A stretch of DNA of 59,341 nucleotides from an uncultured Eubacteriales bacterium (GTDB lineage Bacteria; Bacillota; Clostridia; Oscillospirales; Acutalibacteraceae), in contig CAKSIG010000007.1 in NCBI GenBank assembly GCA_934463035.1, positions 1 through 59,341 of the forward strand, read 5' to 3'. The notes beneath the pieces are model-generated. The model made no database searches, was not told the DNA's origin, and saw nothing but the letters and a program-made list of their open reading frames with translations. The translations under genes were made by a program, and so were the position numbers. This document shows positions 31,023-39,165 of the stretch, one piece after another (position 1 is the stretch's first letter; the number at the start of each line of letters is the position of its first letter).

Positions 31023-32327
31023 TTACATAATAAAAGCGCCGTTCTCTTTCAAAATTTTGCGGACGTCATTTGCGTCAACCGAATGTATGCCCGTTCCCGA
31101 CTTGACTGCCGTTGCGGCGCCTATTCCCGCGGCTTCGCCCATCGTCATACATACAGGCATAACTCTGACGGAAGCCTGAACCGCGCGGTCGGTCGATATT
31201 GTCCGTCCCGCAACCAAAAGATTGTCTATTCCTTTCGGAACAAGGCACCGCCACGGTATTCCGTGGCTTTCGCCCGCGCTGTATTCCGTCAGCGGAACGG
31301 AAACGGAGTGTCCCGTTGAATCGCGGTCGTCGCCTATGCTGTGGCAGTCAATAAAATAGCAGTTCCTTGCAATTTCATCGTCAAAACTGCGGCGCGCCAA
31401 ATAATCTTCAACGGTTAGGGTATATTCGCCGATTATTCTTCTCGATTCGCGAACGCCGAGCGCAGGCGCGGTCGATATGAGATATGCGTCCTTGAATGTT
31501 TCGGGCATATATTCTTTGAGCGCCGCCAAATACTGTCGGGCGGCTTCTCTGCCCTTAATTATGTTTTCGCTGACTTCTTTCACGTCCGCAATGTTGCGAA
31601 CGTCCAGATGTCCCGCGTTTATGCCTAAGGTATGGCTGTCTATGCGGTTTATCACAAAGTGGTCAATATCTATAAGCGGATATTTTGGATTGTCGCCCTT
31701 TTCTTTCCATATAGAATTCGGCCCCGCGTGCACTCTCCAATAGTCCATATCGTCAACGTCAATGCCCGTTATCGCAAAGCAGAGCGAGGACGGCTGAACC
31801 GTGCCTTTTTCGTCCCCGTAAACGAGCGGAACCTTTGAAAACGCGGCAATGTCGGCGTCGCCCGTACAGTCGATAAACACCTTTGCCTTATAAGCGGTAA
31901 GCCCCGCCTTGTTGGAAACAACTATGTATTCGATTTTATCCCCGTTTGTCTGAGCATAGCAAACGCTGCTGTTGAAAATGACGTCCGCACCGCTTTCGGT
32001 AACTATTTCGTCATAAACTATTTTCATATCCTCATACGAAATGGGAAGCCAATCCCACTCGTCCCCGTTTTTGCCGATACGCTTTTTATATTCGGTAATA
32101 ATTTCCTCGGCAATCGAACGGGATATTAACTTCTCCTTATCGGTAAACGGCGCAAAGGACGGAACCATTCCTATTGTACTCATACCGCCGAGGCAGGCGC
32201 TTGATTCAACAAGCAAAACCTTTACGCCCTGCCTTGCCGCGGCAACGGCGGCGGCGCAGCCCGCAGGACCTCCGCCCGCTACGATAACGTCATAAATATC
32301 GACTGTTTTTTCTAAGGTAATATTCAT
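31023..32327 (-). CDS. FAD-dependent oxidoreductase (FAD_oxidored/GG-reductase type)
   Basis: 434 residues from ATG 32327, preceded by AGGGAGAG. The Rossmann dinucleotide loop DVIVAGGGPAGCAAAVAAAR (GGGPAG at 18-23) is followed by VLLVESSACLGGMST, a middle domain, and the closing FAD contact LLVAGRTISTDRAVQASVRV. Enzymes of this family are common in glycan loci of anaerobes and are thought to oxidise sugars or related alcohols; the substrate is unknown. The gene is convergent with GH78. Confidence 0.85.
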   Translation of the reverse strand: MNITLEKTVDIYDVIVAGGGPAGCAAAVAAARQGVKVLLVESSACLGGMSTIGMVPSFAPFTDKEKLISRSIAEEIITEYKKRIGKNGDEWDWLPISYEDMKIVYDEIVTESGADVIFNSSVCYAQTNGDKIEYIVVSNKAGLTAYKAKVFIDCTGDADIAAFSKVPLVYGDEKGTVQPSSLCFAITGIDVDDMDYWRVHAGPNSIWKEKGDNPKYPLIDIDHFVINRIDSHTLGINAGHLDVRNIADVKEVSENIIKGREAARQYLAALKEYMPETFKDAYLISTAPALGVRESRRIIGEYTLTVEDYLARRSFDDEIARNCYFIDCHSIGDDRDSTGHSVSVPLTEYSAGESHGIPWRCLVPKGIDNLLVAGRTISTDRAVQASVRVMPVCMTMGEAAGIGAATAVKSGTGIHSVDANDVRKILKENGAFIM

Positions 32328-32620
32328 AAAACTCTCCCTTGGCATAGTGTGCAGATTTTCCGCATTGCATTGTTAAAACGCCCGTTAATCCAAAAGCCTT
32401 GCAATGACGGCAAGTGAAAATTCGCTCAAAATATTCTAACTTCATTATACACATCAGCCGCGGTTTTACTATGTCGAATAGTGATTAAAATTTATGGAAT
32501 ACTGATATAAATTTACTGTGACGTCGATGTTCGATTAACCGATAACAGTTAAATCGGCAGATTGTCAGGCTCACGCTGACAAGGGTGCCTTACATTTTTT
32601 AATTTAAGTATAACGTCGGG
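32328..32620. other. Non-coding stretch between two minus-strand genes
   Basis: No gene. Two hairpins near the flavodoxin-like gene (32531-32557 and TTGTCAG/CTGACAA at 32562-32582) could end that transcript weakly. The rest is AT-rich and probably holds the promoter of the FAD gene. Confidence 0.4.
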
Positions 32621-33157
32621 TCAGACGCTTTTGCCCATTTCGTATGCCTTTTTAAGCGCGGCGTTGTCTTTAATATCGCCGCCGTCGTTTACGCCGCCGC
32701 AATAGACCGAACCTTTAAGCTCTGCCCTTTCAAAGCAGTCTATCCAGCCCTGAATTGCTTTTTCGGCTCCCACAAAGGTCTCTCGTTCGTCCTCTGCCGC
32801 GGTTGAGAGGAAATAAATATCCCTGAATTTATAGTTTCTTGAATAAAGGCAATTTACCCTGTCTATCAAGGTTTTAAGCTGACCCGAAATCGAATAGTAG
32901 TAAACGGGACTTGCAAAGACGATAACGTCCGCTTTTTCCATCTTGTCGGCAATTTCGTTTGCGCTGTCGTTTATAACGCACTTTCCTATGCTTTGGCACG
33001 CAAGACAGCCCTTGCAAAAGCTAAGCTCCTTGTCTTTAAGATTTATAATTTCAACGGCGTTTCCCGCGTCCTTTGCGCCCTTTGCAAAATAATCACAAAG
33101 ACTTTCGGAATTGCTTTTTTTCCTCAAACTTGATGATATAACGATCACATTTTTCAT
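32621..33157 (-). CDS. NADPH-dependent FMN reductase / flavodoxin-fold oxidoreductase
   Basis: 178 residues from ATG 33157 behind AGGAGG. FMN phosphate loop VIVISSSLRKKSNSE at the N-terminus, a cysteine cluster CKGCLACQSIGKC (about 49-61) typical of the iron-sulfur or redox-switch subgroup, and SPVYYYSISGQLKTLIDR for isoalloxazine binding. Reduces quinones, iron or small electrophiles using NAD(P)H. Nearby oxidoreductases suggest linked redox chemistry but no common operon. Confidence 0.87.
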   Translation of the reverse strand: MKNVIVISSSLRKKSNSESLCDYFAKGAKDAGNAVEIINLKDKELSFCKGCLACQSIGKCVINDSANEIADKMEKADVIVFASPVYYYSISGQLKTLIDRVNCLYSRNYKFRDIYFLSTAAEDERETFVGAEKAIQGWIDCFERAELKGSVYCGGVNDGGDIKDNAALKKAYEMGKSV

Positions 33158-33214
33158 AATTAAACCTCCTTTTTTCTTCATTATACAGCGGAACGGAGGA
33201 AAAAACAAATAGAA

Positions 33215-33241
33215 AAGCGTGCCAAAAAACTTGACACGCTT
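33215..33241 (-). terminator. Terminator after repeat copy 2 for the upstream operon
   Basis: Stem AAGCGTG / CACGCTT (33215-33221, 33235-33241) followed on the minus strand by TTCTATTTGTTTTTT. It closes the SDR-to-quinone-reductase operon after the 275-bp repeat. Confidence 0.7.
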
Positions 33242-33257
33242 AAAATTACCGCTTGCC

Positions 33258-33534
33258 TAGGCTGATGAGAGCCGAACACGTTACGGTTTCACTTGCCGCC
33301 TTTTACCGCCTTGCTTGCGCTTATTTTTGTAAGGCGACAGCCTTACTGCAAATCTCACGCTTCGCCTTTCGGAAAAAGGCGGCTGAGAGAAACTCTTTGA
33401 CCTCACAAATAAATAATTTTTTGTAAGGGCGAAGTCGAAGAACGCAGTAATACTGTCGTATTACAAGTGATGAGACAAGAAAAGACAAAAAATTATTATT
33501 TGTAGGCGTGACGGGTTCGACTCTCATCAGCCTA
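33258..33534. repeat. 275-bp structured repeat, copy 2 (inverted)
   Basis: Ends form a 23-24-bp inverted repeat with two mismatches (33258-33280 with 33512-33534; outer part TAGGCTGATGAGAG), unlike the ends of copy 1, though each pair is self-complementary. The interior matches copy 1 in reverse orientation. The stop codon of the quinone oxidoreductase gene (TGA 33527-33529) lies within the repeat end. Confidence 0.8.
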
Positions 33535-34510
33535 CCATAAGCACAACTTTTCCGACGTTTTCGCCGCGATAGAGGATGTCGTGCGCCGCCTCGGCTTCGG
33601 TTATCGGCAAAACTTTGTAGATAGTCGGTCTTATTTCACCCGAAGACACCTTCGGCCATACGTCGCGGACCAAGTCGGCAAGAATTTCCGCTTTTACGGC
33701 GGGGGTTCTTGACCTTAAAGTGCTTCCGATTATGCGGACGTTTCTGACATAAATGTTTTTAAGGTCAATTTCGGTCTTCTGACCCGCGAGCGCCGCAATC
33801 ATTATCCAGCGCGCGCCGTGGGTGAGGTAATGTATGCATTTGCCCATTATCTCACCGCCCAGACAGTCTATCGCAACGTCGACTCCGCGGCCGTTTTCAA
33901 GCTCTTCCTTTAAAACCGCCGAAATATCTTCCTTTGTTGTGACAACCACTCTGTCGGCGTTGAGGTGTTTTATGCTGTTCGCAATTTCCTCTGTTAAAAC
34001 GGTGGTTATCACACGCGCGCCGAACGCCTTTGCCATAGGTATCACAACGCTTGCAAGTCCGCTGGCGCCCGCGTTCATAAGCAGGGTGTCGCCCTTTTTC
34101 AGCTTGCCCTCAATAAAAAGGTTTAAGTAAGCGGTAGCAAATGCTTCGGGCATAGCCGCCGCTTCTGTCACGGCGCAGCCCTCGGGCACGGGCATAAGCA
34201 TATCGTATTTTATGTTCGCATACTGTGCGTAACCGCCGCCGCCCAAAAGCGCACAGACCTTGTCGCCTATCTTCCAATCGGATTTTTCCTTTGCGCCGTC
34301 GGCAATTTCAACTATTGTTCCCGCAATTTCAAGACCCATCCATTCGGGACAGCCCTCAGGCGGAGGGTAATCGCCCTCGCGCTGCATAAGATCGGCGCGG
34401 TTAAGCGCCGCCGCCTCAATTTTAACAAGACAGTCGTCCTCGCCCAAAACGGGGTTCGGAACGTCGTCCCACCTTAAACTCCTGTCGTCATTTACAAGTA
34501 TGGCTTTCAT
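33527..34510 (-). CDS. NAD(P)H:quinone oxidoreductase, zinc-independent MDR family
   Basis: 327 residues from ATG 34510 (GGAGGAAAACA upstream). GroES-like N-terminal fold (ILVNDDRSLRWDDVPNPVLG ... AAALNRADLMQREGDYPPPE) and Rossmann nucleotide site (LLMNAGASGLASVVIPMAKA). The LNRADLMQR-x-G-x-YPPP motif is the quinone oxidoreductase signature and zinc-ligand cysteines are absent. The start lies inside the end of the upstream Gfo/Idh gene. The stop codon is supplied by the 275-bp repeat, so the last residues may have been replaced. Confidence 0.9.
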   Translation of the reverse strand: MKAILVNDDRSLRWDDVPNPVLGEDDCLVKIEAAALNRADLMQREGDYPPPEGCPEWMGLEIAGTIVEIADGAKEKSDWKIGDKVCALLGGGGYAQYANIKYDMLMPVPEGCAVTEAAAMPEAFATAYLNLFIEGKLKKGDTLLMNAGASGLASVVIPMAKAFGARVITTVLTEEIANSIKHLNADRVVVTTKEDISAVLKEELENGRGVDVAIDCLGGEIMGKCIHYLTHGARWIMIAALAGQKTEIDLKNIYVRNVRIIGSTLRSRTPAVKAEILADLVRDVWPKVSSGEIRPTIYKVLPITEAEAAHDILYRGENVGKVVLMVG

Positions 34511-34511
34511 T
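34474..34511 (-). repeat. 38-bp direct repeat, downstream copy
   Basis: Identical to 35536-35573. It covers the first 12 codons of the quinone oxidoreductase gene (MKAILVNDDRSL). Confidence 0.9.
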
Positions 34512-35525
34512 GTTTTCCTCCTTTTGAATATTACAGCATTTAAGCAGAGTTTGATATAATTCAAGCTCGTAATCGTAAGATAACATCTGCTTTTCATCGC
34601 CCGTAATTCGGCGGGCAAAATAAGCTGTCATATCATCGTATCTGTTATATGGTTCGGTAACCGTCTTTATTCCGCAATCATTCCAATTTGCTAATCTGTA
34701 TTCACAACTTTTTGTCGTAAGACTGTCGCTCGGCATATTTTCGGCATACATTTCAATCGGTTTAATTTCTAATGTGCCTCCGGTTCCGTGAATCACTATC
34801 TGACGTCTCGCAAAACCACCCAATTCACAGGCAACCGTTTTTGCAAAAGAAACACCGTTTTTATATTCAAAGACAGCCACGGCGAAGTCTTTGTATGTGC
34901 CGTTTTGTGGGTCGCTGCATTTGTTAAACGGTATTATTTTTTCAGGCAGTCCTTGAATTTGCAGAATAATATCGACCAAGTGACAACCGAGATAAAACAT
35001 CATTCCCCCTTTGAAATGTGCCAACCAACGGCGTTTTTCAATCGGATGAAAACAATCCATCTGCGCCTCAACGCTTATAACAGTACCGTATTTTCCAGAT
35101 TTGACATCATTAAGAGCCTTTTTTATTACAGGATTGAATCTATACATATATCCAATCTGCAAAACAAGGTTATTTTGTTTTACAGCAGATATTAAAGCAC
35201 CGAATTCTTTAAGTTCTTCACCGCCGGGTTTGTCCATAAAAATATGTTTTTTATGTTCTGCCGCCATAAGAGCATATTTTGTCAAATTCAGTTCAAAGGT
35301 TTCAATCATAACCGCCTCAACGCTGTTATCATTCAGTATTTCTTCAACGCTTCTTAACGGTAATTTGCCAAAAATCTTTAATCTCTTGTTGTAATCGTCT
35401 TTCCCGACCTCGGGCAATGCGTAACATACAGGTTCAAATAATTCGCTTTGCTTTAACACGCTTGATATGTTGAATTTAGCGTGGTCGTGTTCAACGCCGA
35501 TAAAAGCTATCCGTATTTTTTTCAT
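34488..35525 (-). CDS. Gfo/Idh/MocA-family sugar oxidoreductase
   Basis: 345 residues. N-terminal NAD-binding fold starting MKKIRIAFIGVEHDHAKFNI and HKKHIFMDKPGGEELKEF with the EKP-like element (here DKP) of the family, and a C-terminal substrate domain (FKGGMMFYLGCHLVDIILQI). Oxidises or reduces sugar hydroxyls with NAD(P). The whole gene lies between two identical 38-bp copies of the start of the downstream quinone oxidoreductase gene. That points to insertion into that locus. The ribosome-binding site is AGGAG inside the repeat, rather far (15 nt) from the ATG. Confidence 0.87.
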   Translation of the reverse strand: MKKIRIAFIGVEHDHAKFNISSVLKQSELFEPVCYALPEVGKDDYNKRLKIFGKLPLRSVEEILNDNSVEAVMIETFELNLTKYALMAAEHKKHIFMDKPGGEELKEFGALISAVKQNNLVLQIGYMYRFNPVIKKALNDVKSGKYGTVISVEAQMDCFHPIEKRRWLAHFKGGMMFYLGCHLVDIILQIQGLPEKIIPFNKCSDPQNGTYKDFAVAVFEYKNGVSFAKTVACELGGFARRQIVIHGTGGTLEIKPIEMYAENMPSDSLTTKSCEYRLANWNDCGIKTVTEPYNRYDDMTAYFARRITGDEKQMLSYDYELELYQTLLKCCNIQKEENNESHTCK

Positions 35526-35535
35526 TTTTGCTACA

Positions 35536-35573
35536 TTAAACTCCTGTCGTCATTTACAAGTATGGCTTTCATT
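35536..35573 (-). repeat. 38-bp direct repeat, upstream copy (orphan gene start)
   Basis: Same 38 bp as 34474-34511, with a similar GGAGGAAACCAA ribosome-binding site. It would encode MKAILVNDDRSLM and stop, an abandoned start of the quinone oxidoreductase gene. Confidence 0.85.
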
Positions 35574-36582
35574 TGGTTTCCTCCGTAAAATAATTTATTT
35601 GTTCTGATATGGCTTTCGTGTAAAATTCAAAGCCTTTGTCGTTTGGGTGCAGATACCCGTCACGGAAATATATTTCTTTTTTCGGAACAAAATCAAAACC
35701 GTTTATGAAAAACATATTTTCGTATTTTGATACCGCATTTTTTATAAACTCGGATACTTCGGCAAAAGTGCCTGCTTTTCTCTGCCCGTTGCAGTCGGCG
35801 CGCCAAATCGGCGAAATTGCAAAAACGGGCGTTGACGGGCAATTGCGGTAAATGTTATCAAAAAATTCCATACACCTTGAAGAAAAGTCTTCATATTCCG
35901 AAATGTTCCAATCGTTCGTACCGTACGCAACGGTTATAATGTCGGGGCGAAGGCGCCGCATTTGCTTTGTAAGCTCGGGCATAAATACCGAACCGCCGAT
36001 ACCTTTATTTATACAGTCGGTGCAAAGAAGGTCGGCAAGCCTTGAAGCATAGGAGGCTGACGGCAACGCCGCGTCATAACCCTGCGTTATCGAATCGCCG
36101 TACATTATCAATTTTTTGCCTTTCGGCACAGGTTTTATAAATGCGTTATCGTCGATTTCAATATCTTTTATAACTCCCTGAACCGACCAAGGGAAATATA
36201 CGGAAATATGATTTACTCCGTTCGGCAGTTTATAGGTTTTGTGCCTGTCGGCAAGGCGATATTCTTTATAAGGATAAACGGGTTCGCTGTTGAAATTTTT
36301 TATGCTTCCGAAAAATTTGCCGTTGCAATAAACGTCAAAGGAATAAAAATTTCTTCCCTGTTCGTTTGAACTCCTTGCGCCGACTGATATTTTAAACATT
36401 CGGCTGTCGGTTAGAAATTCAAGCCTTATCCCCGCCGTTGCAAAACTGTTGTCCCTGCCGTAGCTTAAAGATTCTCTTTCGCTTTTAGAAAACCGCGAAA
36501 AAATTATTTGTCCTTTCTGATTTTCGGCATATTCAATGCCAAAAGCCAGCGACCTAAGGGTGTCAAAATTCAAACTTTTCAT
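35569..36582 (-). CDS. SGNH/GDSL hydrolase with N-terminal carbohydrate-binding-like domain
   Basis: 337 residues, no signal peptide. Residues 1-150 form a beta-rich jelly-roll-like domain; the SGNH domain follows with block I IMYGDSITQGYD (S164), GGSVF, AYGTNDW (block III) and DGYLHPNDKG (D308, H312). This plan matches acetylxylan-esterase-like enzymes that remove acetyl groups from sugars. It lies in an operon with SDR, DHQase-like, Gfo/Idh and quinone oxidoreductase genes. Confidence 0.88.
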   Translation of the reverse strand: MKSLNFDTLRSLAFGIEYAENQKGQIIFSRFSKSERESLSYGRDNSFATAGIRLEFLTDSRMFKISVGARSSNEQGRNFYSFDVYCNGKFFGSIKNFNSEPVYPYKEYRLADRHKTYKLPNGVNHISVYFPWSVQGVIKDIEIDDNAFIKPVPKGKKLIMYGDSITQGYDAALPSASYASRLADLLCTDCINKGIGGSVFMPELTKQMRRLRPDIITVAYGTNDWNISEYEDFSSRCMEFFDNIYRNCPSTPVFAISPIWRADCNGQRKAGTFAEVSEFIKNAVSKYENMFFINGFDFVPKKEIYFRDGYLHPNDKGFEFYTKAISEQINYFTEETK

Positions 36583-36615
36583 TTTAAATCAAATTCTGCT
36601 GTGTTTGCTGTTTTT

Positions 36616-37368
36616 CTAAAATCCCATATCGTCCCTTACCGCCTTTGCGATTTTAAGCAACGGCTGTGACGGGGTTGAAAACGCGTCGTGCTCGTATACG
36701 CAAAGCGTTAAGGAGTTTCCGAGCTTTCCGCCTATACGCCTGTGGATTGAACATTCGCCCACGCTCAAAAATAAGAAGGGACAGTCAAGCTCCTTTTTCA
36801 GCAAAAGCGTTGTTTTAAGGTTTTCTAATTCTTCTTCGGCGTTTTCTGCCGCAGTTACGATTTTTATAACGTCCGCACCGCGCCTGCGCTGTTCAAGGGC
36901 TATTTTCAAGACCTCGTCGGAATTAAGAAATTTCATAACGTGCGCCGACATTAAAACCTCGGCACCCCTTTTGTGTATCTCGCCTATAAGCTCGGTCTGG
37001 CGTTTTATCGCGCTTTCGTCCGTTGCCATTTGGTCGGGTCTTGGGTCGAACAGATCACCCATAACGTCGCAAAGCGATATACCGCTGTCGGCAAGGTTTA
37101 ATATTTCTTCGGCAAGCTCGCCGTCGCTCCTGCCATCGTTTTCGCAATAGCGGTAACAGGTGGCGTAAACGGGTCTTCCGCCTGCTTCGGACACTATTCT
37201 TTTGTAGGTTTCATCGGTTTGAAATTCTCTTTTAAGGCTTTCAACCTGCAATCCGTAAGCCTCCGCGCCGAGCGCGTTTGCGTTTCTTATTCTGCCTATC
37301 GCAATTTCGGGCGACGAGCATTGAAGCATTACGGTAAGAACCGATTTGCCGCTAAAATCAAACTTCAT
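36616..37368 (-). CDS. Type I 3-dehydroquinate dehydratase-like aldolase-fold enzyme
   Basis: 250 residues. TIM-barrel with the Schiff-base lysine in GADVIKIVTA (K169), the partner histidine in SAHVMKF (H143) and an early glutamate in LQVESL (E43), the pattern of AroD-type enzymes. AroD dehydrates 3-dehydroquinate in the shikimate pathway; here the sugar-oxidation neighbours suggest an alternative role, such as dehydration of a keto-sugar or quinate use. ATG 37368 follows the SDR stop by one base, with GAGG inside the SDR end. Confidence 0.8.
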   Translation of the reverse strand: MKFDFSGKSVLTVMLQCSSPEIAIGRIRNANALGAEAYGLQVESLKREFQTDETYKRIVSEAGGRPVYATCYRYCENDGRSDGELAEEILNLADSGISLCDVMGDLFDPRPDQMATDESAIKRQTELIGEIHKRGAEVLMSAHVMKFLNSDEVLKIALEQRRRGADVIKIVTAAENAEEELENLKTTLLLKKELDCPFLFLSVGECSIHRRIGGKLGNSLTLCVYEHDAFSTPSQPLLKIAKAVRDDMGF

Positions 37369-37369
37369 A

Positions 37370-38125
37370 TTACGGCCTCATCATAGCGTTTCGTCCGCCG
37401 TCTATCATAATATTTTCGCCGTTTATAAACTGCCCCTTGTCGGACGCAAGGAACAGAACAAGGTCTATTATTTCCTGCGGCTCGGCGACTCTGCCTTCAA
37501 GGGTCTTCATAAACGACATATTAGCGCGCGTAAGAACGGGTCCCGGGGACACGCAGACGCAGCGTATTCCGTACGGCGCGCCGAACTGCGCTACCGACTT
37601 TGTAAGACCGAACATAACGCCGCTTTTTGCCGTAGGGTAGTCCATTCCTCTGCCGTCGCCCTCCATTCCCGTTATGGAGCCGATATTTACTATCAGACCG
37701 CTTTTTTGCTTGCGCATTTGTTTTGCTACGGCGTGGTCAAAATAAAACTGACCTTTTAAATTTACGTCGAGTCCCCAATCGTAAACGCTTATCGGAATAT
37801 CGGGAAATTCAAGCGACGGATCAACGTTAAGCATACGCACGGCTGTGCCGCCTGCAAAATTGCACATAACGTCGATACTGCCGAAGGCTTCAACCGCCCT
37901 GTCCCTCGCGCCGCAGACCTGTGCATAATCGCGGACGTCGCACACAATGCCGAGCGCTTTTCCGCCGCCCTCGGCATTGATTTCCTCAACCTTTTCGTTA
38001 AGCGTTTTCCCGTTTACATCGCACATAACAACATTTCCGCCGAGCTTTGCCCAATTCTGCGCGAACAGAAGACCCATACCCGACGCGGCGCCTGTTGAAA
38101 TTGCGGTTTTGCCTGTAAAATTCAT
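37370..38125 (-). CDS. Short-chain dehydrogenase/reductase (SDR)
   Basis: 251 residues from ATG 38125 (GGAAAGGAACTG upstream; the open frame extends to 38158). Cofactor loop TGAASGMG (11-18), CDVNG (prefers NAD by the acidic residue), NFAGG, catalytic GS...Y-x-x-x-K in NIGSITGMEG and MDYPTAKSG, and SPGPV. Oxidises secondary alcohols, here probably a sugar or polyol. First gene of the minus-strand operon reaching to 33527. Confidence 0.9.
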   Translation of the reverse strand: MNFTGKTAISTGAASGMGLLFAQNWAKLGGNVVMCDVNGKTLNEKVEEINAEGGGKALGIVCDVRDYAQVCGARDRAVEAFGSIDVMCNFAGGTAVRMLNVDPSLEFPDIPISVYDWGLDVNLKGQFYFDHAVAKQMRKQKSGLIVNIGSITGMEGDGRGMDYPTAKSGVMFGLTKSVAQFGAPYGIRCVCVSPGPVLTRANMSFMKTLEGRVAEPQEIIDLVLFLASDKGQFINGENIMIDGGRNAMMRP

Positions 38126-38244
38126 AAACGTCAGTTCCTTTCCGTTTTTAACTTTCAATTAAATTATATTACCGAACGCACGCACATTCAATACAAAAAA
38201 CAGGCGCGATTTAACATTTTCGATACAATTATTTGCAAAATCCA

Positions 38245-38272
38245 TTGAATTTATTATAAAAAACGATATAAT
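38245..38272 (+). promoter_or_regulatory. Sigma-A promoter of the AraC gene
   Basis: TTGAAT at 38245-38250, 16-bp spacer, TATAAT at 38267-38272, then GAGGTGGG before ATG 38290. The 165-bp gap to the divergent SDR operon should also hold AraC-binding sites. Confidence 0.65.
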
Positions 38273-38289
38273 ATAAACGAGGTGGGATT

Positions 38290-39048
38290 ATGGGTGCATT
38301 TGGTAATATTGTGATAAAAAGCATTGACGAGGCGGTGACGATACACGGTTATACGGGACGCAGGGTCAATATAGAAAACAGGGAATGTTACGGACTTTCT
38401 TTTTGTCAAAGCGGAAAAATCACCTATACTCACGGGGATAAAAAATACGTATCCGAGCAGGGCACGGCGGTAATACTGCCGCAGGGCGCAACCTATTCGC
38501 TTTACGAAAACGCGGGCGGCGATTTTCCGCTGATTGATTTCACCTGCACGGCACCGTTTACCGACGAATTTATTGTAATTCCGCTCGGTTATGACGGGGA
38601 TTATCTTTCCGACTTTGAAAGGCTCAAAGAGCTTTATATCACAGGCCGCGGCAGGCTTAAAATGCTCGGCATACTTTACGGCATATTTGACAGGCTTTCG
38701 GGCGAGGGGCATATACCGAGCGTTTTGACGTCGGCGTTTAATTACATTTCCGAAAACATTTCGGACGCGGCGCTTAAAAACCGCGAAATAGCCGAAAACA
38801 TAGGCGTGAGCGAGTGTTATCTGCGCCGCCTTTTCAGCGAAAATTACGGCAAAAGTCCCAGAAAATATATTTTGGAACAGAGGATAAACCTTGCGTGCGA
38901 TATACTTTGCTCGCAGTCTGTTTCGGTCGGCGGAATTGCGGATAAATGCGGTTTTTCAAGCGTTTATCACTTTTGCCGAGCGTTCAAAGAGCGAACGGGT
39001 CTTACCCCTACCGAATACCGAAAAGCATACAGAAACAAGGGCATATAA
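38290..39048 (+). CDS. AraC-family transcriptional regulator
   Basis: 252 residues. N-terminal cupin-like sensor (about 20-130: YGLSFCQSGKITYTHGDKKY ... GTAVILPQGATYSLYE) and C-terminal double HTH (about 155-250: NREIAENIGVSECYLRRLFS and GGIADKCGFSSVYHFCRAFK, GLTPTEYRKAY). Divergent from the SDR/SGNH operon and upstream of a glycosidase gene; likely activates one or both in response to a sugar. Confidence 0.92.
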   Translation: MGAFGNIVIKSIDEAVTIHGYTGRRVNIENRECYGLSFCQSGKITYTHGDKKYVSEQGTAVILPQGATYSLYENAGGDFPLIDFTCTAPFTDEFIVIPLGYDGDYLSDFERLKELYITGRGRLKMLGILYGIFDRLSGEGHIPSVLTSAFNYISENISDAALKNREIAENIGVSECYLRRLFSENYGKSPRKYILEQRINLACDILCSQSVSVGGIADKCGFSSVYHFCRAFKERTGLTPTEYRKAYRNKGI

Positions 39049-39165
39049 ACCGCACGGAGTTTCAAAAAATACATTTGCTCAAAAAATTAATGAAATTGAC
39101 TTAATATTTAAAGTTTTTCGCTTGCCTTTCTTATATAATAAAGATGTAAGAAAGGCGGTTTTTTT

